Shown here in pieces: positions 34,767-43,310 of a DNA stretch of 64,000 bases. The notes beneath the pieces are model-generated. The model made no database searches. It saw only the letters and a list, made by a program, of their open reading frames with translations, and was not told the origin of the DNA. Source of the DNA: Streptomyces sp. HD (GTDB lineage Bacteria > Actinomycetota > Actinomycetes > Streptomycetales > Streptomycetaceae). Made by a program: the position numbers and the translations under genes. Each line of letters opens with the position of its first letter. Position 1 is the first letter of the stretch. The DNA lies in assembly GCF_028369295.1 (NCBI RefSeq), contig NZ_JAQMYP010000005.1:186001-250000 (forward strand), written 5' to 3'.

Positions 34767-35314
34767 TTCGAGGGAAGAGCGGGTTCGCGGGCGGCAGATT
34801 CCCCTCGGCCGGCGTCACTTGCTCCGCGATCCGCGTGGCGGCGTCGGGGATGTAGGACCGCAGCTCGTCAGCCAGGACGCGGCAGGCTCTGACCAGAGCA
34901 GCGAGGACGGCGGCGAGGCGTTCGGCTGCATTGGCGTTGCCCTGCCGTTCCGCTCTGGCCAGCTCCCAGGGGCGGGTCGTGTCGGATGCAGCGGTTGGCC
35001 TCTTCCACGATGCTCCAGACGGCGTCGGCGGCGTCGGCGGCGCGGCGGAAGCCGAAGTCGGCCAGCGCGGCGTCGAGCCGGGCGGGTGTCTGCTCGCACG
35101 CGTCCAGCAGCGTCGCTACGGCGAAACGGTCGGTGCCGAGCGGGGGCACGCCCCCGCTGCGGTAGCGGTGGACCATCGTCACGATGCGGTGGACGAGGTT
35201 GCCGAGCCCTCCGGTGAAGTCCGCGTCGGCGCGGGCGACGAGCCGGTCGGCTGTGAAGTCGGCGTCCCCGGATTGGAGCTCGTCATGGCCGTCTGCCCGC
35301 ACTTTGAGGTGCAC
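34745..35314 (-). pseudogene. Methionyl-tRNA synthetase C-terminal fragment
   Basis: 'DADFTADRLVARADADFTGG' and 'LGNLVHRIVTMVHRYRSG', then 'AVWSIVEEANRCI', match the anticodon-binding helical domain of MetRS. After a frameshift, 'ELRSYIPDAATRIAEQVTP' and 'GNLPPANPLFPRI' complete the C-terminus in another frame. The Rossmann catalytic domain with HIGH and KMSKS is absent. It is a relic of a second, possibly antibiotic-resistance-type, MetRS; an intact housekeeping copy must exist elsewhere. Confidence 0.78.
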
Positions 35315-35418
35315 CGCGAGCCGGTGGGCAAGCGCGTTGTGGCGGCGGTGATGCTGACCGGCGACGCGATCGGGGACGTGGCCTGCCGCCCGGCCTGATC
35401 AGGTCGACGTCGAGCTTT

Positions 35419-36645
35419 TCAGTCAAAGACGGCGAGGTGGTCGGCGGCGCCTCCGTGCCACTCGATCATGAAGAGGGTGGCGTCGTCGCTGGTACGCCCG
35501 GCGCGTTCTTGCTTCAGCGTGTGGGAGAGCCGGCGCAGGTCCGCCCGCATGCCGTCCGACGGCTCCTGGCCCAGGCGGTTGACGCAGTGGATGAGGCGTT
35601 CCTCGCCGAAGGGCTGCCCGCCGTCGACGCGTTCCTCGATGATGCCGTCGGTGTAGCAGAGCACCCGGTCGCCCTGCTGGAGTGTGTGCTCTTTGATGCG
35701 GGGCATCTCGCCTCCGAAGCCGACGGGCAGCGTCGTCGCGCTCTCCAGCTGCCGCACGACCTGGCCGTCGCGGATCAGCAGCGGCGCGGGGTGGCCCGCG
35801 TTGACCAACTCCAGCTCTCCGGTGGCGATGTTCAGGTGCATCAGCTGCGCGGTGACGAAGTGGTCGTCGCCGAACTGCCGGGAGATGGCAAGGTCCATGA
35901 ACGTGTACTTTTCGGCCAGGCTGACGAACACGCGCCTGGCATGGCGGTAGGCACCGATGGCGATGGTCGCCATCGAGGCAGCGTCCAGGTCATGGCCCAT
36001 CGCGTCGATCACGGCCAGATGCAGGATGTCGTCGTTGAGGGCGTAGTCGAAGCTGTCGCCGGCTGCGCGGTAGGCGGGCTCCAGAATGCCTGCCACCTGA
36101 ACCTGGGGCACGGTCATCGTCAGTGGTGGCAGCAGGCTCCACTGGATCTCCGCGGACACGCTCATCGGCTCCCGGCGCCGGGTCAGGAAGAACTGGTCGG
36201 TGTAGGCGTTCTTGGTGACCAGCATGTCGGCGACCAGGCTGGCGAGCCTGCCCAACAGACGCCGGTCGTCGTCACCGACGGCGTCCAGGGTCAGGGCCAA
36301 CACCCCCACCTGGTCGCTGCCGTCCAGCAGCGGCAGGTACATCCGGACGCCGCCGCGGGCCTGCGCCACTTCGACGACCTCCGCCCGCAGGAAGGAGCGG
36401 CCGGCAGGCGAGTCGGTCACCGGCTCGGGCTGGCCCACGTGCAGCTTGCTGCCCGGAAGCGGCACCAACAGCTCTTGGGCGTAGTCCTGGAGCAGGATGG
36501 AGACGTCACGGCCGCCGATCCTGGCCACCTCCTCCGCGATCAGGGGGGCGATCAGCTGCGGCGGCATCAGCCGCGCCCTGTCCAGCAGCACGCCGAGAAG
36601 CCGCTCGCCGATACCCTCCGCCCGGTCCACGCTGTCCTCGCCCAT
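35419..36645 (-). CDS. PP2C-family (SpoIIE/RsbU-type) serine phosphatase with GAF-like domain
   Basis: This 408-residue cytoplasmic regulator has a GAF-like sensor (residues ~20-165, 'LLQDYAQELLVPLPGSKLHV', 'VRMYLPLLDGSDQVGVLAL') and a C-terminal SpoIIE-type phosphatase ('YRAAGDSFDYALNDDILHLAVIDAMGHDL' in parts, 'GELELVNAGHPAPLLIRDG', 'VLCYTDGIIEERV', 'SDDATLFMIEW'). The metal-binding acids in 'GDSFDY', 'IDAMGHD' and 'SDDATL' are present. Such proteins dephosphorylate anti-sigma-factor antagonists in partner-switching pathways. ATG 36645 follows AAGGAGGT by 13 bases; an in-frame GTG five codons earlier is possible. No sigma/anti-sigma genes are adjacent. Confidence 0.88.
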   Translation of the reverse strand: MGEDSVDRAEGIGERLLGVLLDRARLMPPQLIAPLIAEEVARIGGRDVSILLQDYAQELLVPLPGSKLHVGQPEPVTDSPAGRSFLRAEVVEVAQARGGVRMYLPLLDGSDQVGVLALTLDAVGDDDRRLLGRLASLVADMLVTKNAYTDQFFLTRRREPMSVSAEIQWSLLPPLTMTVPQVQVAGILEPAYRAAGDSFDYALNDDILHLAVIDAMGHDLDAASMATIAIGAYRHARRVFVSLAEKYTFMDLAISRQFGDDHFVTAQLMHLNIATGELELVNAGHPAPLLIRDGQVVRQLESATTLPVGFGGEMPRIKEHTLQQGDRVLCYTDGIIEERVDGGQPFGEERLIHCVNRLGQEPSDGMRADLRRLSHTLKQERAGRTSDDATLFMIEWHGGAADHLAVFD

Positions 36646-37342
36646 GGCCCGGTTCCCCACCTCCTTCCCGCCATCCACCGCTGACTGCCGACGCACAACG
36701 TGCCCCGGTCAGCCGCCGGAGCGGCTCATTAGGCCATGCGCGGCATGTCGGCCCGTGCTGTCGGCGTTGTCCGCCCGTCCGCGCCCGACATGTTCGGCCC
36801 AGGTCGTGGCGGCCACCAGGCGCAACGACGGTTCCCCATCCAGGCGTTCCTTGACCTGCTCCGGCCTGGCAGCGGGCCAAGGGACGTGGTTTGTTCAGGA
36901 GGCTCGGCCGCGTGGCCCCATGGCTTCCCCCTCGGGCTCGCTGTGGCAGAAGGACACCTCACCGTGCCACCGCAAGCCGTCAAGGAGGTCTCTGCTTGAC
37001 GGCATGAGCTGCGTCGGGCCGATTCTTCCGTGACCCTTCAGCCTGGCGACGTAGCGGCAGCCCGGTTCTGGCGTACTCGTCACGCAAGCAAGCAGACGTT
37101 GCGTCACGTAATCGAGCTTGGGTGTCACGGAGGAGCGGCCACAACCAACTGGAGGGTTCTGGCCGCTGTTGCGTGATGGCTACGGACAAATGCGGATCCG
37201 CCGCGTAGCTGGGCTGGCAGCACCTAACTGGGCGTATGCCAGAGTGCCGGTAGGTCCGACCATCCGGGTTGACTCAGATGGACGTCGCCCTTGCCCGTGG
37301 GGGAGTTCATGACCTCCCCCCCGGGGATACGGGCTGCGGCTC
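36646..37342. other. 697-base gap containing one inverted-repeat copy
   Basis: No gene recognised. The main feature is the 66-bp repeat at 37081-37146, whose inverted mate is at 38868-38933. Next to it, 37160-37176 is partly complementary to the repeat's start, so this side can form a local hairpin. Confidence 0.5.
37081..37146 (-). repeat. 66-bp inverted repeat, left copy
   Basis: On the minus strand it begins GGTTGTGGCCGCTCCTCCGT and continues 'GACACCCAAGCTCGATT'. It matches the plus-strand sequence 38868-38933 at most positions, especially the first ~45. The pair encloses the oxidoreductase and TetR genes in inverted orientation. Confidence 0.75.
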
Positions 37343-38050
37343 TCAGTAGCCGATGGTGAAGCGGCGCTGGACGAAGCGAGGCAGCTCCGCCTCGTCGATC
37401 AGGGCGACGGCCGCGTCCTCCGCCGAGATGCGGCTGCGGCCGTCAGCGTCCCGGACCGGCTGGTCGCCGCCGATCCTGAAGCGACCGGTGCGCTCGCCGG
37501 GAGCGATCTCCTCTGCGGGGCTGAAGTAGGTCCACAGCCGGTTCGAGGTTCGCAGGACGTTCAGGGCGTCGCGGTGGCCACGTACTGCTGCGCCGTATTC
37601 GCGGGGCAGCCCAAGCTCGTCGAGGGCGGCATGCAGCAGCTCGTCGGAGTCCGCGCGCACCACGCCCGGTTCGACTTCGAGGCTTCCGGCCCCGCCGATC
37701 ACGATGAGCCGGGTCCGTAGGTGGCTCTCCAGAGCCTTCAACAGGGCCCGTGCCGCCGTGGCGTAGACGGTGGGGCCGGCGATCGAGCGCCGGACGGTGT
37801 CCGCGAAGTCCTTGGCCGCGTTGCCCGGCTGGAATCCGCTGATCAGGACGTCGAGTCCGGGCAGGACGCCGGCGATGCTCTTCGGGTCCAGGACGTCGAC
37901 GCTCGTCCAGGTGATGTTGTCCCGACGCTCCTCGTGCTGCGCCTGAGCGGCGTCCCGGCTGAACGCCTTGACGTGGTGGCCCCGTTCGAGGGCCTCGGCC
38001 ACGACCCTGCCGCCGATGGTGCCCGTGGCTCCGATGACTCCGATGTGCAT
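37343..38050 (-). CDS. NAD(P)-binding (NmrA/SDR-like) oxidoreductase
   Basis: This 235-residue atypical short-chain dehydrogenase starts with the Rossmann dinucleotide motif MHIGVIGATGTIGGRVVAEA. 'VLISGFQPGNA', 'RLIVIGGAGSLEVEPG' and 'ISAEDAAVALIDEAE' are typical of NAD(P)H-binding quinone reductase/NmrA-like proteins; no Y-x-x-x-K is evident. Divergent from a TetR regulator with 98 bases between, and both lie between 66-bp inverted repeats. It is probably the target of that TetR. Substrate unknown. Confidence 0.85.
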   Translation of the reverse strand: MHIGVIGATGTIGGRVVAEALERGHHVKAFSRDAAQAQHEERRDNITWTSVDVLDPKSIAGVLPGLDVLISGFQPGNAAKDFADTVRRSIAGPTVYATAARALLKALESHLRTRLIVIGGAGSLEVEPGVVRADSDELLHAALDELGLPREYGAAVRGHRDALNVLRTSNRLWTYFSPAEEIAPGERTGRFRIGGDQPVRDADGRSRISAEDAAVALIDEAELPRFVQRRFTIGY

Positions 38051-38105
38051 GGTTCTCCCCTGTGCATGCAGACGTGGGACGCCACCAGATGTGACGCCGT
38101 GAAGA

Positions 38106-38142
38106 AACTATACGCTGTGAAGTAAATGGACACTGTAGAGTT
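38106..38142. promoter_or_regulatory. Candidate TetR operator in divergent promoter region
   Basis: AACTATAC (38106-38113) and GTAGAGTT (38135-38142) are inverted with 7 of 8 matches across a 21-base spacer, directly upstream of the TetR GTG start. The spacing is long for a single TetR site, so two overlapping sites are possible. Confidence 0.4.
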
Positions 38143-38148
38143 CCTGTT

Positions 38149-38865
38149 GTGACAATCACGGGAAGCAAGGGAAGACGCGAGCGGCTACGAGCCGAGACCA
38201 CGGCCGAAATCAAGAAGGTGGCCCTCGCCTTGATGGCCTCGGGCGGCCCGGACGCCATCACACTGCGGGCCATCGCCCGCGAGATGGGCATGACCGCCAA
38301 CGCGATCTATGGCTACTTCGCGACCCGGGACGACCTGGTCACCACGCTCATCAACGACGTGTACACCGCCCTGGCCGACGCCGTGGACGCCGCCTGGGAG
38401 GCCGCCCCCGCCACGGATCCCGCCATCCGCATCACAGCATGGGCCACCGCCTTCCGGACCTGGGCCCTGGTGAACCCCCAGGGCTTCCGGCTCATCTACG
38501 GCGACCCCGTCCCCGGCTACCACGCCCCCGAAGGCGGCCCCGCCCCAGATGCCGCACACCGCGTCTGTACCGGACTCACCGCCCTCGCGGCAGCCGCATG
38601 GCCGCACGCCCAGCATCTCTACGAGGACAGCGCCTTCGGCTGGTCCGACTTCGACCCGGGGCTCCTCGACAAGGTGCGGCCCGCCTTCCCCGACTTGCCG
38701 CCCGCAGCCGTCGCCCTGGCCCTGCGTATCTGGGGTCACCTGCACGGCTTGGTGTCACTGGAGGTCTACGGCCACATGCACACCCAGACCACCAGCCCGG
38801 AGAAGCTCTTCGAGGAGGAACTCGCCCAGCTCATGCAGATGCTGGGCGTCCCGCGCCCGAGTTGA
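38149..38865 (+). CDS. TetR/AcrR-family transcriptional regulator
   Basis: This 238-residue regulator has the N-terminal TetR helix-turn-helix 'ALMASGGPDAITLRAIAREMGMTANAIYGYFATRDDLV' (recognition helix TANAIYGYF) and a C-terminal ligand domain of the WHG/TetR_C_13 kind ('WATAFRTWALVNPQGFRLIYGDPVPGY' in parts). Start GTG 38149. Divergent from the oxidoreductase gene, which it probably represses, and likely autoregulated. The inverted repeat begins 2 bases after its stop codon. Confidence 0.9.
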   Translation: MTITGSKGRRERLRAETTAEIKKVALALMASGGPDAITLRAIAREMGMTANAIYGYFATRDDLVTTLINDVYTALADAVDAAWEAAPATDPAIRITAWATAFRTWALVNPQGFRLIYGDPVPGYHAPEGGPAPDAAHRVCTGLTALAAAAWPHAQHLYEDSAFGWSDFDPGLLDKVRPAFPDLPPAAVALALRIWGHLHGLVSLEVYGHMHTQTTSPEKLFEEELAQLMQMLGVPRPS

Positions 38866-38867
38866 AC

Positions 38868-38933
38868 GGTTGTGGCCGCCCCTCCGTGACACCCAAGCTC
38901 GATTGCGTAACGCACCCTCTGTTTGCTGGCGTG
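38868..38933 (+). repeat. 66-bp inverted repeat, right copy
   Basis: Begins GGTTGTGGCCGCCCCTCCGT two bases after the TetR stop and mirrors 37081-37146. The first ~45 positions differ at only three or four bases. Possibly the terminal repeats of a mobile cassette. Confidence 0.75.
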
Positions 38934-38954
38934 GTCGTCCGGTGCTCGACCCGG

Positions 38955-39052
38955 TGAACAGCACCAAGTCGTAGCCGAGCGCCGCCGCCTCGCGCTCCAT
39001 GCCGACGAGGAAGGGGTAGTACGAGTGCTGCACATCGGTGGGGAACGTGGCG
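38955..39052 (-). pseudogene. LacI-family regulator fragment
   Basis: The minus strand reads 'ATFPTDVQHSYYPFLVGMER' then 'EAAALGYDLVLFTGSS', which is the start of the periplasmic-binding-protein-like domain of LacI-family repressors. The helix-turn-helix and the rest of the sensor are absent. A relic. Confidence 0.65.
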
Positions 39053-39164
39053 GTAACGGAGTCCTTCGCCTATATCCGTCCCCCGCTTTACACCGGCACC
39101 CATACCGTCCAGCCCGAACGCTGGGAACGGGGGTGACGAAAGGGGCTGTCGGTGGGGCGCGATC

Positions 39165-39508
39165 TGGGTCTGGACGGGGTGGTACTCGGCTTCCGTGACG
39201 TCGAGCACCGGGCCGAGGCCCTCGTCGGGGCCGGCGTTCGCCACGACGATGTCAAGGCGGCCGAACCGGCTGCGCGCAGTCTCCAGGAGTGCCTCGATCT
39301 CGTCCGGCTTCGACACGTCAGCGCGGACGTCGATGGCGCGGGAGCCCACGGACTCGATCTCGGCAACCGTTGCGGCGGCTCCCGATGCGTCACGCGAGTA
39401 ATTGACCACGACGCTTGCGCCGAGTCGTCCCGGCCGAACGGCGACGCCCTGGCCGATGCCGCGGCCGGCGCCGGTGACGACCGCTACCTTTCCCGACAGG
39501 TCTGTCAT
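39165..39508 (-). pseudogene. Truncated SDR-family oxidoreductase
   Basis: From ATG 39508 the frame reads MTDLSGKVAVVTGAGRGIGQ, then 'ASVVVNYSRDASGAAATVAE' and 'RLDIVVANAGPDEGLGPVLD', a FabG-like short-chain dehydrogenase. Homology ends near 39165, before the catalytic S-Y-K region, and the frame continues into unrelated DNA. Part of a 1.6-kb tract of broken genes. Confidence 0.75.
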
Positions 39509-39675
39509 CTGTGGCCTCCTTCTCGGTGTCCTGCTTCTGTTGGATGAGACCGGCACCGGACGTGTCGCCGGTGACCGGCATGCGGTGCCGGCCGCCGGGA
39601 GGCTTTGTCGCGTCCCGACGAGTGATCAGCCCCGGAGGGCGTGGCGCAGTGCAGCGGTGCGTTCGTCGCGCACCC

Positions 39676-40503
39676 TCACGCTCGACGGCGCCTGGGGGCC
39701 ACGGCGTCCCGGCCGTGGTACGCGCCCGGAAGGACATGAAGTTCGGTCGGCGCACCGGCTTGCAGAAGGCGCGTCGCGTAGGTGATGTCCTCGTCGCGGA
39801 ATACGTCGAGTTCACCGACTTGAATCAGGGTGGGCGGAAGACCGGAGAGGTCCCTGGCGCGGGCGGGCGCGGCGTACGGCTCCACGTCCGGGCCGCCGGC
39901 CTTCATTCCGAGTACGGCCCGCCAGGCGCTGTTGTTGTGCTGTCGGCTCCAGCTGGAATGCTGTGGAACTCGCGCGCCGAGGAGGTGTTGTTGCGGTCGT
40001 CGAGCATCGGGTAGGTCAGCGCCTGGAAGACGACTGCGTGCTGCGCGGTCCACAGCAGGGCGGCATAGCAGTCTTCCGCCCCAGCTGGGTAGGGATCTTC
40101 GGGTGCCAGCCGGTATTGCATGGATACGACCACGCGGCCGATGTCGAGCGCGTAGCGCTCGCACACGGGCCGGTCGCCGTCGATGCCGCCGGAAATCATC
40201 CCGCCGCCGTGCAGCCACATGAATGCGGGCAGCGCGCCGGTCGAGGAGCGGGGCCGGTACACCCGGACGAGCAAGTCGTCACCCCGTCGGCCCTTGGATC
40301 ACGTGATCGTGGCGCGCCACTTGTTCGTCGTGCGGAAGATCCGCAAGTAACGCTGAGACGGCTGCGCTGCCCTGGGCGCGCACGGCAATGATGACGTCCG
40401 TCGTCAACTGCTGGGTCTGGGTGAGCCCGAGCGTCTCGTAGAGGGCCAGTTCGTCCCTGAGCGCAGGGTCGACACGGTCAGAACACATGGCGGGTCTGTT
40501 CAT
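39676..40503 (-). pseudogene. Alpha/beta-hydrolase (HSL-type esterase), multiply disrupted
   Basis: ATG 40503, with AGGAGG upstream, begins MNRPAMCSDRVDPALRDELA and runs to a frameshift near 40278. The next frame has 'LLVRVYRPRSS', the oxyanion-hole motif 'WLHGGGMISGG' and 'VVVSMQYRLAPEDPYPAGAE'. An internal deletion removes the G-x-S-x-G nucleophile region, and a further shift near 39940 leads to 'WRAVLGMKAGGPDVEPYAAP', 'LPPTLIQVGELDVFRDED' and 'ELHVLPGAYHG' (catalytic Asp and His segments). At least two frameshifts and a deletion make it inactive. Confidence 0.82.
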
Positions 40504-40693
40504 GGTCGGTCGTGCCTCCTTTTTGAAGAGGCGGTGTGGGGGCCGAAAGGGCCGCCCAGCAGTACCCGGCCCGCGGGCTGGGTACCAGGTCTGCGCGTCG
40601 CGGAGCCCCACTGGGATTGCTGGACGGCCTGTACGGGAGTGACGGCTCGGCGCTGAGAGTGTGGGCGCCGGGGGTGGTGCTGGGCTGGCCTGG

Positions 40694-41494
40694 TCAGGCG
40701 CCGGCGCCGGCGCCGCCGTCGACCGGCAGGATCGCGCCGGTGACGTACGAGGCGCGGTCGCTGAGCAGCCACGCGGCCGCCTCGGCGATCTGCCGGGGCT
40801 CGGCCATTTGACCGAGCGGGATCGCCGCGGTCATCTGCTCGACGATGCCGGGAGTCGCAGCCTCCCAGGTGTCGATCATCTCCGTGGAGGTGCCACCGGG
40901 GGTGATGCCGTTGACCCGGATACGGTCACCGGCCCAGTTCACCGCGGCAGTCTCGGTAAGGCTGTTGAGCGCACGTTTCATGGCGCCGTACGCGGGCAGG
41001 GCGGGGTTCGCGCGGCGGCTGCCGATGCTTGAGGTGTTGACGATCGCCCCGCCGCCGTTCCGGCGCATGAGCGCGGCCTCGGCGGTCATGGCAGTCCAGT
41101 GCGAACGGAAGTTCACGGCGAACTGCTCGTCGATGTCCTCGTCGCTGGTGGTCTCGACCGGGCCGAACTGCTGCTGGGGAACTGCGCCGTTGTTGAAGGC
41201 GCCATCCAGCCGTCCGTGCAGCCTTTCGACGTGGTCGACTGCGGCGCGGATGCTCGCGGGGTCGGCGAGGTCCAGGGTGACGGCGTCGGCGACGTGGCCG
41301 TCGGCGCGGATCTCCTTCACGATGCGCTCCAGGGCGTCGGTGCTGCGGGCGGCGAGCACGACGGTGGCGCCCTCTGCGGCGAAGAGCCGGGCGGCGGCCG
41401 CCCCGATGCCGCGGCTGGCGCCGGTGATGAAGATGACCTTGCTGGTGAGCAGGCCGATGGGTGCGCTGTCGGTGGTGTGCGTGTTGTTCGTCAT
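40694..41494 (-). CDS. Short-chain dehydrogenase/reductase (SDR)
   Basis: This 266-residue classical SDR has the cofactor motif 'TGASRGIGAAAARLF', 'NNGAVPQQ', catalytic S155/S156 and Y169-x-x-x-K173 ('NTSSIGS', 'YGAMKRALNS') and a C-terminal 'SYVTGAILPVDGG'. It should be an active NAD(P)-dependent oxidoreductase. The ATG at 41494 gives MTNNTHTTDS; a longer frame upstream reads through the promoter of the divergent regulator. A strong inverted repeat lies 10 bases upstream of the start. Substrate unknown. Confidence 0.9.
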   Translation of the reverse strand: MTNNTHTTDSAPIGLLTSKVIFITGASRGIGAAAARLFAAEGATVVLAARSTDALERIVKEIRADGHVADAVTLDLADPASIRAAVDHVERLHGRLDGAFNNGAVPQQQFGPVETTSDEDIDEQFAVNFRSHWTAMTAEAALMRRNGGGAIVNTSSIGSRRANPALPAYGAMKRALNSLTETAAVNWAGDRIRVNGITPGGTSTEMIDTWEAATPGIVEQMTAAIPLGQMAEPRQIAEAAAWLLSDRASYVTGAILPVDGGAGAGA

Positions 41495-41504
41495 GGCAAC
41501 AGCG

Positions 41505-41525
41505 TCCGGCCGGCTGCCGGCCGGA
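41505..41525. promoter_or_regulatory. Inverted repeat between SDR and MmyB-like regulator
   Basis: TCCGGCCGG (41505-41513) and CCGGCCGGA (41517-41525) are perfect 9-base inverted arms with a 3-base spacer, in the 85-base divergent promoter region. It is a likely operator for the adjacent XRE-type regulator, placed to block SDR transcription. Confidence 0.5.
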
Positions 41526-41579
41526 TACAGGCACAGGCTGTACCAGGATCCGCCGCCGCGCCGCGCGCACACTGGGCGT

Positions 41580-42431
41580 ATGGACAAACAGGAACTGGGT
41601 GCGTTCCTCCGCAGCCGCCGCGAGCGGCTCCGCCCGCAGGACGTCGGCCTCCCCTTGGGACCGCGCCGTCGCACACCAGGTCTTCGCCGCGAGGAAGTGG
41701 CGGTCCTCGCGCACATCTCCACGGAGTACTACATCCGCCTCGAGCAGGGCAGGGCGCCACGCCCCTCGGGCGATGTCCTGGCCGCGATCGCGGGAGCGCT
41801 GCGGCTCACCGACGCAGAGTCCGACCACCTCCACGTCCTGGCGGGCACCGCGCCGAACCGCACCGGACTGCACCGGCGTGACGTCCGCCCCAGCATCCTC
41901 GCGCTCCTGGAGCGGCTGCCGCAGACCGCCGGCTTCGTGATGTCCGCCGCGTGCGAGGTCCTGGCCTGGAACGACCTCGCGGCCGCGCTCATGGAGGACC
42001 TCGCCCCGCTCACCACCAAGGACCGCAACCTCGCGCGCCGGGCCTTCCCCGGGCCGCAGACGACCGACACGACGCTGTACGGGATCTCCGACGCCGCCGA
42101 TTTCCGGCTGGGCGTCGTGATGCAGCTCCACGCCGCCCTCGCCCGCTACCCCACCGATCCCGCGGTGACCGGCCTCGTCGACGAACTCCGCGACGTCAGC
42201 CCCGACTTCGCCCGGCTCTGGGACCGGCACGACGTACAGGCCGCGCCAATGCTCACGAAGACCTTCCGCCACCCGACCGTCGGCGAGGTCACCGTCGACT
42301 GCGACACCCTCACCCTCGCCGACCGCGACCAGTACCTGGTGCTCTTCACCGCACCGCCGGGATCTCCCGGCGCCGAGGCCCTCGCCCTGCTGAACGTCCT
42401 GGGAGCACAGGCCAGTCACTACCTGCCGTAG
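41580..42431 (+). CDS. XRE-family regulator with MmyB-like ligand-binding domain
   Basis: This 283-residue regulator has an N-terminal HTH ('LGAFLRSRRERLRPQDVGLP', 'TPGLRREEVAVLAHISTEYY', 'RLEQGRAPRPSGDVLAAIAG') followed by an MmyB ligand-binding domain ('FVMSAACEVLAWNDLAAALM', 'DTTLYGISDAADFRLGVVM', 'TVDCDTLTLADRDQYLVLFT'), which in relatives binds fatty acid-like ligands. The family commonly regulates a divergent SDR, as here. Length is normal. ATG 41580. Confidence 0.92.
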   Translation: MDKQELGAFLRSRRERLRPQDVGLPLGPRRRTPGLRREEVAVLAHISTEYYIRLEQGRAPRPSGDVLAAIAGALRLTDAESDHLHVLAGTAPNRTGLHRRDVRPSILALLERLPQTAGFVMSAACEVLAWNDLAAALMEDLAPLTTKDRNLARRAFPGPQTTDTTLYGISDAADFRLGVVMQLHAALARYPTDPAVTGLVDELRDVSPDFARLWDRHDVQAAPMLTKTFRHPTVGEVTVDCDTLTLADRDQYLVLFTAPPGSPGAEALALLNVLGAQASHYLP

Positions 42432-42862
42432 TGACACCGCCGACCACTGCGAGCACCGTCGCCGACAAGGGCGACGTGCTGATCCGGTCGGCAGCGGTCT
42501 CCTCGTCCTGCGGCGCTACCGGGGTGTCTGCGCCGAACTCGGCCGACGTCTTCCTGGCCGGGGTCCCACTACCAGGGGCTCTTTGACTGCGGCGTCTTGC
42601 GATCGCACGCTCCCTCCACCCGCGAACCGCGCTACGCACGGCTCGGGCGGAGGGCCCCACGACGCCGCGGAGCCCGCCATCCGGGCGGAGGGCCCCACGA
42701 CGCCGCGGAGCCCGCCATCCGGGCGGACGACGGGGGTTTCATCACCAGCTCTCGCAGGTCTCCTGCTTGACGCGCCGTCGGGTTGTACTGGGAGCCCCTC
42801 AAGACACGCTCTCGATAGTGCCGGCACCAATGATCGACCATTGGGCGCGGAGGGGAGGGAGC
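42432..42862. other. 431-base gap with tandem and dispersed repeats
   Basis: No gene recognised. It holds the 38-bp tandem repeat and a sequence related to the palindromic repeat at 4962-5092. The right end contains the ribosome binding site (GGAGGGGAGGGAG) of the 42863 gene. Confidence 0.5.
42644..42727. repeat. 38-bp tandem direct repeat, 2.2 copies, joined to a dispersed repeat
   Basis: Two exact 38-base units (42644-42681, 42682-42719) beginning CGGGCGGAGGGCCCCACGAC are followed by 8 bases of a third. The sequence then becomes 'GGGCGGACGACGGGGGTTTC' and continues with 'GCTCTCGC', which resembles the right arm of the palindromic element at 4962-5092. Probably a degenerate mobile-element end that was duplicated. 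Confidence 0.75.
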
Positions 42863-43309
42863 ATGCCGATGCCGAGGCGTCAGGACCTCGACGTGTATGT
42901 CGAGTTCTACGCCCTGTGGGCGGAGGACGCAGACGAAGACGAGCCCGGAGAGAGTCCTGAGCCCGCTGAGGACGAACTCCTTGCGTCCCGTGATCGACGT
43001 CTGTGCTTCAGGAGCGGCGGTCACACGCACCAGGCGGCCTTCACGGCGGAAGTCTGGGACCAGGAGCCGGCGAAGGCGGAGCAGGAGTCCTGGGAGGCAA
43101 GCGCGGATGCCGAATGGTTCTGCCGGTCCGGGGAGGTGGCGCTGTGGTCGTATGGCGGCACGAGCGAGTCGGTCGTGGAGCTGGGAGCGCCGGACACGCT
43201 GTGGAGGGTGCGGGCGTACGTCACCGGCCAGGAACGTGTCCGGCAGCTCGCGCAGCAGGAGGTGCCTGCCGGGGTGGAGCGGTTTTTGGTGCAGTTCTGG
43301 CCGGCATGA
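42863..43309 (+). CDS. Hypothetical protein, 148 residues
   Basis: No family recognised. The ATG at 42863 has GGAGGGGAGGGAGC upstream, a strong site. The protein is acidic at its N-terminal third ('WAEDADEDEPGESPEPAED'), then predominantly beta ('RRLCFRSGGHTHQAAFTAEV', 'SGEVALWSYGGTSESVVEL', 'TLWRVRAYVTGQ') and ends 'VERFLVQFWPA'. No signal peptide or membrane helix. It could be an immunity-type or ligand-binding beta protein. A good terminator follows and it converges with the WYL regulator. Confidence 0.65.
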   Translation: MPMPRRQDLDVYVEFYALWAEDADEDEPGESPEPAEDELLASRDRRLCFRSGGHTHQAAFTAEVWDQEPAKAEQESWEASADAEWFCRSGEVALWSYGGTSESVVELGAPDTLWRVRAYVTGQERVRQLAQQEVPAGVERFLVQFWPA

Positions 43310-43310
43310 G

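Noticed and set aside
35280..35398. Short plus-strand frame ending 'GDAIGDVACRPA'
   Set aside because: No family or start recognised; overlaps the MetRS relic in part, so not called.
40926..42437. 503-codon minus-strand frame across the SDR/MmyB-like divergent region
   Set aside because: Crosses two genes that both have full motifs on other frames; no ribosome binding site.
42644..42727. CRISPR-like array
   Set aside because: Direct head-to-tail 38-base units without spacers.
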